Origin: Pachypanchax playfairii
Taxonomy: Eukaryota; Chordata; Actinopteri; Cyprinodontiformes; Aplocheilidae
Direction of reading: 5' to 3'
Assembly (NCBI GenBank): GCA_006937955.1
Contig: SSNP01000256.1
Coordinates: forward strand, 386,128-450,127
DNA length: 64,000 nt
The first letter of the stretch is position 1. Every line of letters starts with the position of its first letter. The position numbers and the translations under genes were made by a program. Positions 44,801 through 53,414 of this stretch are shown here, in pieces. Below the pieces are notes generated by a model. It worked only from the letters and a program-made list of their open reading frames with translations. It made no database searches and had not been told where the DNA came from.

Positions 44801-47800
44801 AGACCAGATTAATGCCATCCAACGTTGATGACTGACTGTACAACTTGTTCCTAAGGTTCTCGGGCCAAAAGTGACAACCTTTGTCTTGTCTGAATTCAAA
44901 AGCAAAAAATTAAGCGTCATCAGACATTTTACATCATTAAGACAAGCTTGTAATCTCTGCCGCTGGTTGGTCTCGTCAGGCTTCATTGATAGATATAACT
45001 GAGTATCATCATCATAAAAATGAAATTTTATACCATGTTGTCTAATAATTTTACCAAGCGGTAGCATATATATACAGTGGGGCAAAAAAGTATTTAGTCA
45101 GCCACCAATTGTGTAAGTTCTCCCACTTAAAAAGATCAGAGAGGCCTGTAATTTTCATCATAGGTATACCTCAACTATGAGAGACAAAATGAGGAAAAAA
45201 AATCCAGAAAATCACATTGTCTGATTTTTAAAGAATTTATTTGCAAGTTATGGTGGAAAATAAGTATTTGGTCACCTACAAACAAGTAAGATTTCTGGCT
45301 TTCACAGACCTGTAACTTCTTTAAGAGGCTCCTCGGTCCTCCACTCATTACCTGTATTAATGGCACCTGTGTGAACTCGTTATCAGTATAAAAGACACCT
45401 GTCCACAACCTCAAACAGTCACGCTCCAAACTCCACTATGGCCAAGACCAAAGAGCTGTCAAAGGACACCAGAAACAAAATTGTAGACCTTCGCCAGGCT
45501 GGGAAGACTGAATCTGCAATAGGTAAGCAGCTTGGTGTGAAGAAATCAACTGTGGGAGCAATTATTAGAAAATGGAAGACATACAAGACCACTGATAATC
45601 TCCCTCCATCTGGGGCTCCACGCAAGATCTCACCCCGTGGGGTCAAAATGATCACAAGAACGGTGAGCAAAAATCCCAGAACCACACGGAGGGACCTAGT
45701 GAATGACCTGCAGAGAGCTGGGACCAAAGTAACAAAGGCTACCATCAGTAACACACTACGCCGCCAGGGACTCAAATCCTGCAGTGCCAGACGTGTCCCC
45801 CTGCTGAAGCCAGGACACGTCCAGGCCCGTCTGCGGTTTGCTAGAGAGCATTTGGATGATCCAGAAGAGGATTGGGAGAACATCATATGGTCAGATGAAA
45901 CCAAAATAGAACTTTTTGGTAGAAACTCAACTTGTCGTGTTTGGAGGGGAAAGAATGCTGAGTTGGATCCAAAGAACACCATACCTACTGTAAAGCATGG
46001 GGGTGGAAACATCATGCTTTGGGGCTGTTTTTCTGCAAGGGGACCAGGACGACTGATCCGTGTAAAGGAAAGAATGAATGGGGCCATGTATCGTAAGATT
46101 TTGAGTGAAAACCTCCTTCCATCAGCAAGGGCATTGAAAATGAGACGTGGCTGGGTCTTTCAGCATGACAATGATCCCAAACACACCGCCCGGGCAACGA
46201 AGGAGTGGCTTCGTAAGAAGCATTTTAAGGTCCTGGAGTGGCCTAGCCAGTCTCCAGATCTCAACCCCATAGAAAATCTCTGGAGGGAGTTGAAAGTCCG
46301 TGTTACCCAGCGTCAGCCCCAAAACATCACTGCTCTAGAGGAGATCTGCATGGAGGAATGGGCCAAAATACCAGCAACAGTGTGTGAAAACCTTGTGAAG
46401 ACTTACAGAAAACGTTTGACCTCTGTCATTGCCAACAAAGGCTATATAACAAAGTATTGAGATTAACTTTTGTTATTGACCAAATACTTATTTTCTACCA
46501 TAATTTGCAAATACATTCTTTAAAAATCAGACAATGTGATTTTCTGGATTTTTTTTCCTCATTTTGTCTCTCATAGTTGAGGTATACCTATGATGAAAAT
46601 TACAGGCCTCTCTGATCTTTTTAAGTGGGAGAACTTACACAATTGGTGGCTGACTAAATACTTTTTTGCCCCACTGTATAGTAAAGAGGATTGGTCCAAG
46701 CACTGAACCCTGAGGAACTCCATGACTGACTCTGGTATATGAAGAAGATTCATTATTTACATGAACAAACTGGAATCTTTCAGTTAAATATGATTCAAAC
46801 CAGTTTAATGCAGTTCCCTGAATCCCAAAATCATATTCAACCCTCTTCAATAGGATCTTATGATCTATAGTATCAAACGTAGCACTGAGATCTAACAAGA
46901 CAAGTACAGACACAAGTCCACTGTCTGACGCCATGAGAGTATCATTAGAAACTTTCACCAGTGCTGTTTCAGTGCTATGATGAGCTCTAAATCCTGACTG
47001 GAACTCTTCATAAAGATTATTACTGTGTAAATGATTACATAACCGGTTTGCAACTATATTTTCTAGAGTTTTTGAGATGAAGGGTAAATTGTATATAGGT
47101 CGATAATTACCTGGAGATCCTGGATCAAGATCAGGTTTCTTGAGTAAAGGTTTAATAACAGCAACCTTCAAGGCCTTAGGCACATATCCATTCATTAAAG
47201 ACATATTGATCATGTCCAACAAAGGCAAGACCAGTGTCATAAGTCACCTCCCTGATTTCCCACTCCCCCCATCCAACCCACCCAAGCACCACAGCTGGAA
47301 AAATGTCTAGGGGAAACACTGCAACAGTATCACATCCATACAGATATATAGGTTTTTCAAAGAAGAATATTTACTTCCTTATGTTTTGTTGTTATTGTTT
47401 TTCTAACCTTAATTTGCATGTTCCTGTGTTTCATCCCTTTCAGTTTTATTAGCTTTGAAATTGAGACCCGCCCAAAGCTCATAAAAACATTCATATTGGC
47501 CCCACAAGTATCAAACAACACAAATGTGTACCATCATTTATTAAAGAAAGCGAATGCTTCTAAAAGTTCTATTGAGACCTGAGAATGTTACAACATTTTA
47601 AAGCACTGCTAGTAACCCTCACAATTACTGTTTCACCACTCTTGCTCTTTAGGGTTGGGAGTATGCTGTTGATTTCCCAGCCAGTTTTTCACCAGAAAAG
47701 AAATGGAACTCATGTGTCCGTCGTAGACGATGGATCCGCTACAGAAGATACACAGCACAAGGCAGCTGGGCAAAGGTTTGCAAATCTCTTTTTCTGTACG

Positions 47801-48638
47801 ATATGGCACAGTTCATTAATGTACATATATATTCCATGTAGACTATGTGAGTACACCCCAGGCTGAAGCTTCAAGCTGTTCCCCTCCGCAGATCCCTTTA
47901 GAGAATCCCAGGAAACCCCTGCTGCCGCTCTGCGACATCAGCTGTGGTGGCTGGGAGATGAGTGACCAGTCTGGAAGGTATCCATACCTCTGGGGTGTAT
48001 CCCAGCAAGGACAGGTCAGTCAGCAACCCTCTCACAAGTTTATCGTTTCCACTTCCTGTAAAGGACTGTAGCCTATTCAGTGTTAACATCTAGCTTAGAT
48101 TAAAGCCAAATTAACTCCTAAGACATTTGTACAACACGAAAAACTGTAATAGTTTTGCTCTTGTCCTCAGCAGTGTGTATTATCTTCTTTATTTGCAACA
48201 TTATGTCTCAATCACACAGACATTTTCATTTTATAAAATCAAAAATCCTCCAGCTGCTACAGTTCTCAGTGTACCCTTTGACCACAGGAGGGCAGCAAAA
48301 CCATAGAAATTACTTGGTCAGAGATTCATATTTGAATTTTAAACAAGTTAAAGTTACTGTAGTTTTATGCTTTTCAAATAAAAGTATCAACATCTACTGA
48401 TGCGCAACATATCTATATTTTTTATGTCAAAGATAATCTAACAAAATGGTTGTTACCACGCAGGTGTGGTTGAGGGAGGGCATTCATCCACGTGTCCCAG
48501 AGGGCAGCAGCTGGGAGGAGGTGGAGGTGCCCAAAGAGGTGGCTCAGTTATCCACCGGCCCCAGGGACCTCTTATGGGCTTTATTGTGGGATGGAAACCT
48601 GCTGGTTCGCACTGGTCTCAGCCTGGACTGCCCAACTG
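29584..48638 (+). CDS. tecpr1: TECPR1, first five coding exons (N-terminal ~276 aa)
   Basis: TECPR1 is a large (about 1165 aa in human) cytosolic protein that acts at damaged lysosomes and autophagosomes, binding ATG5-ATG12 and, by its DysF domain, sphingomyelin (established knowledge). Exons 29584-29808, 29896-30078, 47653-47775, 47892-48014 and 48464-48638 join in frame. The start MSITLLWAVDVYGRVYSLS opens a tectonin repeat; YENQRWNP, LPTDRWPWSD, WEWEGDWYVD and CVRRRRWIRYRRY form the DysF domain; exons 4-5 hold tectonin repeats (GGWEMSD, VWLREGI, PEGSSW, DLLWALLWDGNL). Intron 2 is 17.6 kb and full of transposons. Exon 5 ends mid-codon and its partner exon is not in the window, so intron 5 exceeds 15 kb, or the gene is cut here. 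Confidence 0.95.
29896..30078 (+). CDS. tecpr1: tecpr1 coding exon 2
   Basis: 61 codons from RWNPVDGFTDVLLPTDRWPW to GGEPSQTG, acceptor TATATTTCAG, donor GTGAGA. DysF core. Confidence 0.95.
30319..30888. mobile_element. TTAA-flanked MITE, 570 bp
   Basis: Inverted ends AGAGGCC... with TTAA directly outside (30315-30318, 30889-30892). A truncated relative is at 16771-16975. No gene; the right part is GC-richer. Confidence 0.8.
30893..31330. other. tecpr1 intron 2, unassigned
   Basis: No feature seen. Confidence 0.4.
31364..31915 (-). CDS. uncharacterised single-exon membrane protein, 183 aa
   Basis: I do not recognise this protein. It starts MAATNWKFINMDLVLWSL, has an N-terminal part with SWGEWK, one hydrophobic span at about residues 92-111 (IFGLQIVGYLLIGAGGYLMY), then a helical, heptad-like C-terminal half (FGDLDHKLDAVSEQY, KLADGVLELNRKLAALMD) ending RLGVEK. 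The frame is uninterrupted over 552 bases, with no introns, in tecpr1 intron 2 on the opposite strand. A collinear but broken paralogue lies at 9252-11355, and similarity extends a little outside the frame on both sides, so a larger unit was copied. It may be a gene carried by a mobile element or a retrocopy. No signal peptide is obvious. Confidence 0.55.
   Translation of the reverse strand: MAATNWKFINMDLVLWSLSALDKVFSNLRLKNGEQSCPESTQPAGFTMDSWGEWKIYCLSSLEAEDAEDVYIFGLQIVGYLLIGAGGYLMYRQIRKLWIGWAATGYTWTKRFGDLDHKLDAVSEQYRDQVAVILKWDGECKVRDSKLADGVLELNRKLAALMDLNGMSGATLEKLQFRLGVEK
31916..32045. other. upstream flank of the 183-aa frame
   Basis: A G-rich stretch (31955-31985) resembling 11400-11430 beside the paralogue, suggesting it belongs to the duplicated unit. 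Confidence 0.45.
34012..35235 (+). mobile_element. Tc1 element (DD36E family), copy B, intact, 1224 bp
   Basis: Inverted ends CACTCACCGGCCACTTTATT with TA outside (34010-34011, 35236-35237). Inserted into the hAT element: removing it and one TA rejoins the hAT frame (FTTDI to SSDIS). Confidence 0.95.
34160..35203 (+). CDS. Tc1/mariner transposase, intact, 347 aa, DD36E spacing
   Basis: Starts MGKKGDLSDFERGMVVGARM with a helix-turn-helix (ISETADLLGFSRTTISRVYR), followed by a second DNA-binding subdomain ending near TRYNQGRQKSISERTVRRTL. The catalytic residues are in WSDESRVLL, FQQDNAPCHKA and LNPIEHLW; 36 residues separate the last two, unlike the 34 of typical Tc1. That spacing is known from DD36E lineages such as Incomer; membership needs a tree. 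A fifth Gly is present in GGGGGVMVW compared with copies A and C, and E replaces G in VWEIFSW. Confidence 0.93.
   Translation: MGKKGDLSDFERGMVVGARMAGLSISETADLLGFSRTTISRVYREWSEKEKISSERQFCGRKCLVDARGQRRMARLVPADRKATVTQITTRYNQGRQKSISERTVRRTLRQMGYSSRRPRRVPLLSAKNRKLRLQFAQAHRNWTIEDWKNVAWSDESRVLLRHSDGRVRIWRQQHESMDPSCLVSTVQAGGGGGVMVWEIFSWYSLGPLVPIEHRYNATAYLSIVADHVHPFMTTMYPTSDGYFQQDNAPCHKAGIISDWFLEHDNEFTVLKWPPQSQDLNPIEHLWDVVEREIRIMDVQPTNLRQLCDAIMSIWTKLSEECFQHLVESMPRRIEAVLKAKGGPTRY
35481..35748 (-). mobile_element. SINE-like retroposon, 268 bp, in the hAT element
   Basis: ACCTG(G/A)CTTTTACGCTGT (18 bp) lies on both sides (35463-35480, 35749-35766). Such a long target duplication points to LINE-driven insertion. 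The body has CAAGGACACTTCGACATG and CTCTAACCACTGATCCAC, a very common fish repeat; the left end, with TAAATGGTAAATG units, is likely its 3' tail. Confidence 0.8.
36280..36475 (+). pseudogene. THAP zinc-finger exon with one stop codon
   Basis: MSCCAVGCTNRF is followed by an in-frame TAA (36316-36318), then the frame continues through FYRFPSTRTPLKANRRRLW and CSNHYISG to a GTAAGG donor. C-x4-C near the start and C-x2-H at the end give the C2CH THAP finger; RFP and W residues are family-typical. THAP fingers occur in P-element-like and Kolobok transposons and in host genes; this one looks transposon-derived. Confidence 0.65.
36617..37030 (-). pseudogene. N-terminal fragment of a transposon-type YqaJ/SWIM-family protein (tentative)
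   Basis: 137 codons open from MFSAYYNSLSPSDQ. TKWRKLQWPHINSYLKSYTM then LDAYSYV resembles the WP-x-I-x-YL...LKAYKSLDAY block of widespread fish and invertebrate proteins with SWIM and YqaJ nuclease-like domains (recalled, unverified). The rest of such a protein is absent. It faces the THAP exon tail to tail. Confidence 0.35.
37097..37396. mobile_element. hAT MITE, 300 bp
   Basis: Ends CAGTGCTTAATTTG and, on the other strand, CAGTGCATAATTTG; GTTAAAGG duplicated outside both (37089-37096, 37397-37404). No coding capacity. Confidence 0.88.
37387..37791 (-). pseudogene. unidentified frame with hydrophobic leader, repeat-associated
   Basis: 134 codons, starting MAPACLAGHLSLPGLFLFFI with a signal-peptide-like stretch, then LTYDRFTLLDLRYSVRFPL. 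I have seen the TYDR-TLLDIR block in fish retroelement-linked sequence but cannot name the family. The end runs into the hAT MITE boundary. Confidence 0.3.
37792..40111. repeat. degenerate repeat-rich sequence with reiterated modules (left part)
   Basis: Phrases recur at intervals: CAAAATCACACAGTTTTTCC before a GACTTCCTGTT at 37843 and 39399, with a weaker GATGGCTGACTTCCT at 38690; GCTGCAAGCGGCGATGAG near 38073. From 39750 modules centred on a Cys-cat-gg palindrome begin. No gene. Looks like an old, internally repetitive element, class unknown. Confidence 0.55.
40114..41715 (+). mobile_element. Tc1-family transposon (DD34E), copy 2, 1602 bp
   Basis: Same ends and length as copy 1, here in + orientation, flanked by TA (40112-40113, 41716-41717). 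Splits the repeat array. Confidence 0.96.
40477..41499 (+). CDS. Tc1 transposase, intact, 340 aa (copy 2)
   Basis: Same DD34E enzyme as copy 1 with only a few replacements: T for A in HVQTRLRF, R for W in HTARATKEW, and VTKRQPQN where the others have VAQRQPQN or VTQRQPQN. All catalytic motifs (WSDETKIELFG, QHDNDPKH, LNPIENLW) and the N-terminal helix-turn-helix are present. No frameshift or stop. Confidence 0.95.
   Translation: MAKTKELSKDTRNKIVDLHQAGKTESAIGKQLGVKKSTVGAIIRKWKTYKTTDNLPRSGAPRKISPRGVKMITRTVSKNPRTTRRDLVNDLQRAGTKVTKATISNTLRRQGLKSCSARRVPLLKPGHVQTRLRFAREHLDDPEEDWENIIWSDETKIELFGRNSTCRVWRGKNAELDPKNTIPTVKHGGGNIMLWGCFSARGPGRLIRVKERMNGAMYRKILSENLLPSARALKMRRGWVFQHDNDPKHTARATKEWLRKKHFKVLEWPSQSPDLNPIENLWRELKVRVTKRQPQNITALEEICMEEWAKIPATVCENLVKTYRKRLTSVIANKGYITKY
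41716..42800. repeat. degenerate repeat-rich sequence (right part)
   Basis: Continues the modules of 39.7-40.1 kb: CTGTAGGTCAAAGC at 41860 repeats 39982. From about 42,370 to 42,800 I see only AT-rich sequence. Confidence 0.5.
43209..43337. repeat. three tandem ~55-bp repeats in the LINE 3' UTR
   Basis: Each unit holds GAATATTTCATCC(C/T)TTGTT followed by a TGAGAGTGTATA-type stretch. Confidence 0.85.
43397..44118. mobile_element. THAP-derived foldback element, ~720 bp
   Basis: Both ends share GGGGAGCCTAAGTC, then CCATGGGTCCCCTG, then AATAATGAATGGAAGTCAAT in inverted orientation: imperfect terminal repeats of about 110 bp. Inside, 43710-43778 (+) reads MLVCFVPGCHHKTSRL then stops, like the first Cys pair of a THAP finger. 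So it is probably a deletion derivative of a THAP-bearing transposon. Target duplication not resolved. Confidence 0.7.
45075..46676 (+). mobile_element. Tc1-family transposon (DD34E), copy 3, 1602 bp
   Basis: Flanked by TA (45073-45074, 46677-46678). Inserted in the reverse transcriptase gene of the L2 LINE; deleting it and one TA restores VLGPILFTIYMLPLG. Confidence 0.96.
45438..46460 (+). CDS. Tc1 transposase, intact, 340 aa (copy 3)
   Basis: Full DD34E enzyme as in copies 1 and 2. Differences include VDLRQAGK for VDLHQAGK and LPPSGAP for LPRSGAP at the hinge between the two DNA-binding subdomains; the latter removes a basic residue and could weaken DNA binding. Catalytic motifs complete. 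Confidence 0.95.
   Translation: MAKTKELSKDTRNKIVDLRQAGKTESAIGKQLGVKKSTVGAIIRKWKTYKTTDNLPPSGAPRKISPRGVKMITRTVSKNPRTTRRDLVNDLQRAGTKVTKATISNTLRRQGLKSCSARRVPLLKPGHVQARLRFAREHLDDPEEDWENIIWSDETKIELFGRNSTCRVWRGKNAELDPKNTIPTVKHGGGNIMLWGCFSARGPGRLIRVKERMNGAMYRKILSENLLPSARALKMRRGWVFQHDNDPKHTARATKEWLRKKHFKVLEWPSQSPDLNPIENLWRELKVRVTQRQPQNITALEEICMEEWAKIPATVCENLVKTYRKRLTSVIANKGYITKY
47653..47775 (+). CDS. tecpr1: tecpr1 coding exon 3
   Basis: 41 codons, GWEYAVDFPASFSPEKK to GSWAK, containing the Arg-rich CVRRRRWIRYRRY of the DysF C-terminal half. Acceptor TTGCTCTTTAG, donor GTTTGC. Confidence 0.94.
47892..48014 (+). CDS. tecpr1: tecpr1 coding exon 4
   Basis: 41 codons, IPLENPRKPLLPLCDISCGG to GVSQQGQ. 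Acceptor CCCCTCCGCAG, donor GTCAGT. Confidence 0.93.
48464..48638 (+). CDS. tecpr1: tecpr1 coding exon 5
   Basis: 58 codons plus one base, VWLREGIHPRVPEGSSWEEV to SLDCPT. Acceptor CCACGCAG, donor GTCAGC. It leaves the first base of a Gly codon for the next exon. Confidence 0.93.
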
Positions 48639-49089
48639 GTCAGCACAATATTTACATACAAATAATTCTGAAATGTCCTTCATTTTGTCTTTTTTTTTGC
48701 TGATTGTTCTGATATTGTTCATTGAACTGGTTAATGCAGCAGCTGTTTTGGATAATAAAGAACAGCTGCATTATTATGTCTCATAATACATCATTAATGC
48801 TGGATCAGGAACGCCTTCAGAAATTTTTCAAATGGGGCCACTGCGAACTGGGGGCTACTGATAATCTTAGGTTGGGACAACAAAACCAGAAGCTGTACCT
48901 TAATTTCAAAAGTTTTACTATGCAGTCTATTGTCTAAGTTTTATTTATTTTATTTTTTTGTAAAATTCCTCCCTGGGTTCACTATGAGTCAGTGAAGAAG
49001 ACTTTTGCAGACGTCCTTTATTTTCACACTTTTGCGATGCAATTGCACCAATCACATTATCACATTCAACAGTGCAGCGTCTGCGCTGT
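48639..49089. other. tecpr1 intron 5, start
   Basis: No feature seen. Confidence 0.4.
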
Positions 49090-52000
49090 TGCCTGACCAG
49101 CACTGGCATTGTTAGGTCCATTTTAGGGGGTCTTCAGCCCCCCTAAAATATTCTTAAGCCCCACTATTATTTTGGATTACATTTTTTTTTTCAGTTAAAA
49201 TGTTTTAATTTTAAAATTTGTGCAAATGTTACACGCTCACCATAATGATGACACCAGTGTAACTGGTACAGGAGGCTTTTTTCTGAAACTAAAATAATAA
49301 TTAACAATGAATATACGGCCACACTGTCGCACACCGGAAGTATCAGGAACAAACTTCCTCTATGAATCCTGATAACAGTGTTTCAGAGCGATACAACAAA
49401 ACAAAACCCACAGACAGCATCATTATAAGTCACTCATACAACCAATTGAAAGAGAGCAGCAATAGCACACTGTTAACATTTCATGGTTCAGAGAGGAAAA
49501 CGCTACCACGCCGACATGCTAATGCAAATTCCTCTAGTCCCCTGGCTACTCGCTACATAAGCAGGCATATGGTTTCTAGCTTTAACGTTTTGGAAGCTGG
49601 CAAGCAATTGTTGAGGAGAAAATTTGCAGTGAATGATAAGAAATGATATTGTAAGTTGATGTTAGTCATTGATAATTCCTTAATATTCCCTATGTTTACC
49701 TATGGGTTATATTGTACTTGTCAACATTAATTTTAGCAGCTAAATATAACTTTATGGGAAAATACCATCATTGCAAACAACCAAACATAGGCCTTATCAA
49801 GCTAACAGTTGTCCATACTCTGTCCCATTTCTCCAGTATTTCAACATGATACAGGGTTTTTCCTGCGTTCAAATTTGCGTGGCGGCCGCCTACAGTTCAT
49901 TTTCTGCTGCCCCAGCCTGATTTCACTCTGCCCCCAGCTATATGGATGTTATTTTAACTGCAGTTGCAGCGTTGCGCCACTACAGGGGCACTGTATCAGC
50001 AGCGGTGCACCAGAAAGGGCTAAAACAGCTGCAGAAAAAGAAGATCAAAAAGAACTTTTCCCGCTAGTTGGTGCTATCGGCATCCTGATTTCCCCCCTGG
50101 CTTGTCTAACTGTTTTTTGTATCAAAGCATGTCATGTTTCTTCTTTTTTTTCCTCCATATCAGAGTAACATTAATGGTTTTTAGCATTGGAGATATGGCT
50201 GGGAAAATCAACCGCTACTTTATAAAGCGACCTCGCGATTAGAGTCAGGATTCCAGGTGAAACAGTGCAGACAAATTAAGTAGTTAAAGGGTATTAATTC
50301 ATGGTTGTGACAAGATGTGAAAATTATATCATGTCTGAACGTAGTTCCCAGGCAGGGACTGACGAGGGTCAGAATGCAGGACAGGAAGAGTCGGCGAAGC
50401 AAGGGTACGTTAGTCCGTTTCCAAGTCATTAGAGCGTAACAACGCAAAGCCAACATGTACGTGATTTAATTTTTTTAAACATTATTTTAAAACATTATTT
50501 TTTTAATAATTTTTTCAGACCTCAAAAACACAGAGCCAGTGGCTTTGACAAGCACTGGCTGATTCAATTTATTAATTAATTAATTTTCTATTGGTGAATT
50601 AATCAACTTCCAACTTACGTATACCTTTCTTGAAAAGACTAAAGGCACAAGACTTTACTAACTAAACATAACTAAGACAAATCAACAGATATAAAATATG
50701 AAATGACCATAAAACTAAAATTTAAATAAAAAAATGAACCATTTTTTATGACTTTATTGCAGAGTTATCATATTTTCAGTATCAGTTCATGGTATCTGTT
50801 AACTTTAACTGATACATGTACATTAGATGTTATCGGGGCCAATACCAATATCGATGCATTCCCTAATTAGAATGCTTAACTAAAAAATATTTTGCGTGTG
50901 ATGCAGTTGAATGCAAAGAGTATGCATGTGCTGGCGCATGGTCAGGATGGTACCACCTCTGCCTCAATTTGAGCCAGGAAAAACCCTGTGATATCAGTAT
51001 TTGTCTCAATTATTGAGAGAGAAAATTAAATGTCATTGCAGCAACAGACACTATTCATCCACCAAAAAAATAAAATCAGTGAAAATCCACAGATAGATGC
51101 CAATGTTCCTGCGGGGGAGGAGCTGGATGCTGGCTGGGAGCAGCACCTGCTTGATGAGGTGCATGGCACAGAAGCCAGCTGCACATTGGATGCAGAGGAC
51201 ACAGACCAGGAGGACCCTGAGCTGCCGCCACAAGCCATTGCATGTGTTAAAGACCAGCTGCACTACCTAGTGGACTCAGGGACAAATATTAGCACTTCCC
51301 TCTTTTGGTTGTGACATTAAGGTCCGTTAAGACAAGTGGCCGTTCTACCAAAATTGTCATTCAACTTTCTGCAGTTTCAGCATGATACCAGTTTCTCCCT
51401 TGCTTAAACTATGTTAGCGTTGTTCATAAATATTTTCAAAATAGACGAAAAAAAAGAAAAAAAAACTGACGCGTATCCATGTGCTAATTCATAAAATAAG
51501 CTGATGTACCGAGAAAATGTCCGTGACAGTGGTTTATGGACATTCCTAGATGACAGGACACCCGGACACCCTACCCCTCTGGGGCAGACACCCCACCATA
51601 ATAGATAAAATTTCTGGTTCCGCCAGTGTCTATAGCAAAGTTTCACTGTACTGTTATTTTGTCTTTCAATTGTTGATACAAAGAGACCTCCTCTGTTCCA
51701 TATCATATAAATGTTCTCAACTGTGTACTCATTTGACAGAAAAAATGTTTGACAAATATTATTTTTTTCTTGGTCAGATTGCAGTAAGATTTCGAACTAA
51801 GGTAGTTGTAATTAAACTAATTAAATAAAGGACCATAAAATGTCCCACTGTTCAGTGCAGTAGACTGAAATAGCTTTATTTGGAAATATAATATATCTAA
51901 TTTTAATAGATATATAACATCTTTCTTTAACAGATCCCTCTAATGAACTGATTTAGGCTTATTTCTTGATAAAAAGAAAAAATGCAAGCAGGCAAGGAAG

Positions 52001-52150
52001 GTAAAGAAAATGATCATATAACAGGTTCTGATAAATGTTCTTCGAATAATGAATTAATTGACTAAGTCTTTGCAGGGTTTAACAAAAAATTTTCAGCACC
52101 AAGCTCCTGGGGCTAAGCCCCCCTATCGCTTAATCCTAGTGACATCCCTG
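49090..52150. mobile_element. degenerate hAT-like transposon remnant, ~3 kb
   Basis: A left block ending TAGGGGGTCTTCAGCCCCC and a right block (52098-52145) with GGGGCTAAGCCCCCCTATCG are imperfectly inverted, as in ZMYM-type hAT ends. Inside, 50193-50240 reads MAGKINRYFIKRPRD then stops, like the start of such transposases, followed by an acidic/Gln-rich scrap. Frames at 49362-49646 and 51030-51314 are open but unrecognised. At 50830-50870 an ATCGATGCATTCCCTAA end hints at a second hAT relic. Heavily decayed. Confidence 0.45.
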
Positions 52151-53080
52151 CTAATCAGCTAACTCTTTGTTCATTTACTCTGTGTTTCACTGACAGTCTT
52201 TTTTTATGTTAGACAGTCTGCATTCTGCACAGTGCATGGTGTCATTTCTGGTCCCAGTTTCCTTTTCAATTTCTTTTGCCTTTGTTGCATATCGATCTGC
52301 CTGTTGTTAATATCTGTTTACTGCTGGAAAATCATTGCTGTTGGTTTCTTGCTGGCGATACATGTCAGATATGTTTGTAAAATATATTTGTGCTGTCAGT
52401 CAGACCGTGGTGTCCCAGCTGAGCTGATCTGAGGAGATGCTGCACAAGGGCAGATTCAGTGTGTCATTGTAAACTGATCAAACTTGACAAGAAATAACTT
52501 TTCAAAACCTTTTTTTTTCATAAACACTTCTAGGACAATCAGCTTTGGTTGAAAATTGAGATGCAGTTACAAGTAAAACATGTCCAGATGTCTGATATCG
52601 GCACAAATCAGTCAGTTTTCAGAAGCTTTGCTCAGGTGCCCATAACACATAAAAGACCACAGGATGTGAGCAGACAGCACAGAACTGATCATATGAATAT
52701 CATTATCATCATGTTGACTGTTACTGAATATTTTTATTACTAAAGTTGCTAAAACTTAACAAAAGCATATTTTTTCACTAAACTCAGTGTTGTTGTACAG
52801 TCAGCAGATGGCCACTGATGTGTGAAGAAAAAAATTGCATTTATGTTATATCATGCCACAAGTTAGTTGTAAAATGAGTTCAAGAGTAGAAAATGTTTCC
52901 TGTTGATCCAAAGCTTCATAGTTGGTGAACTGTTGTAAAATCACTCTGGCTCTGACAGTACAACATGGAACAGTATTTTTTTGGCTACGCATTTCAACAA
53001 CAGTAGGTAGTGAACCCATTGTCCGTCTTTCTATACATCAAGGTTTGCAATCAGTTTATATGTACGTGTGTGTGTGTGGG
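52151..53080. other. tecpr1 intron 5, unassigned
   Basis: AT-rich. I checked for tecpr1 exons and found none. Confidence 0.4.
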
Positions 53081-53400
53081 GGTTTGTATTTCTGACCTCC
53101 TGAGGACCCGTTTCCTGACTTTTACTATCTTTCTGGGGTCCGAGGGTTCTTGTGGGGACCGAAGCCTGGTCCCCATAAGGGGGACGCCTCTTTTTAGGGT
53201 TAGGGGTTAGGTTTATAGGTATGGTGTGAATAGAGTTTTAGTTAGTCTTAGGGTTAGTTATAGATCAGTAATGGTTAAGGTTAGGAAAAGGGTTTGGGTT
53301 AGGTATAAATCTAGTTACTAAAATCAATGGAAGTCAATGGACGGTCCCCATAAGGATACCAAAACAAACTTGTGTGTGTGTGTGTGTGTCTATATATATT
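53081..53400 (+). repeat. interspersed repeat with telomere-like core, copy 2
   Basis: Nearly the same as 28750-29035, including GGTCCGAGGGTTCTTGTGGG and a TTAGGGTTAGGGGTTAGG block slightly longer than in copy 1. Again flanked by (GT)n on both sides. Confidence 0.87.
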
Positions 53401-53414
53401 TATATTTATATATA

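Larger units (their letters stand above)
42805..47320 (-). mobile_element. L2-clade LINE, 5'-truncated, with nested elements
   Basis: On the - strand, 47240-46677 encodes the first half of a reverse transcriptase (NYRPIYNLPFISKTLENIVA, GFRAHHSTETAL, LDLSATFDTIDH, HGVPQGSVLGPILFTI). It resumes past the Tc1 copy with the YDDDTQLYL active-site box and, after a one-base shift near 44840, the C-terminal block to 44172 (SRLDYCNSLFLG, NAAARVLTRVRRRDHI, LHWLLVKSRI, GLLVVPR). The 3' UTR runs to about 42805 and includes three ~55-bp tandem repeats (43209-43337) and a THAP-derived foldback. The endonuclease is missing. In tecpr1 intron 2, antisense. Confidence 0.9.

Noticed and set aside
52549..52743. 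Open stretch after an acceptor-like CTTCTAG, tested as tecpr1 exon 6
   Set aside because: The residues do not match the tectonin repeat expected after PTG, and no donor fits.
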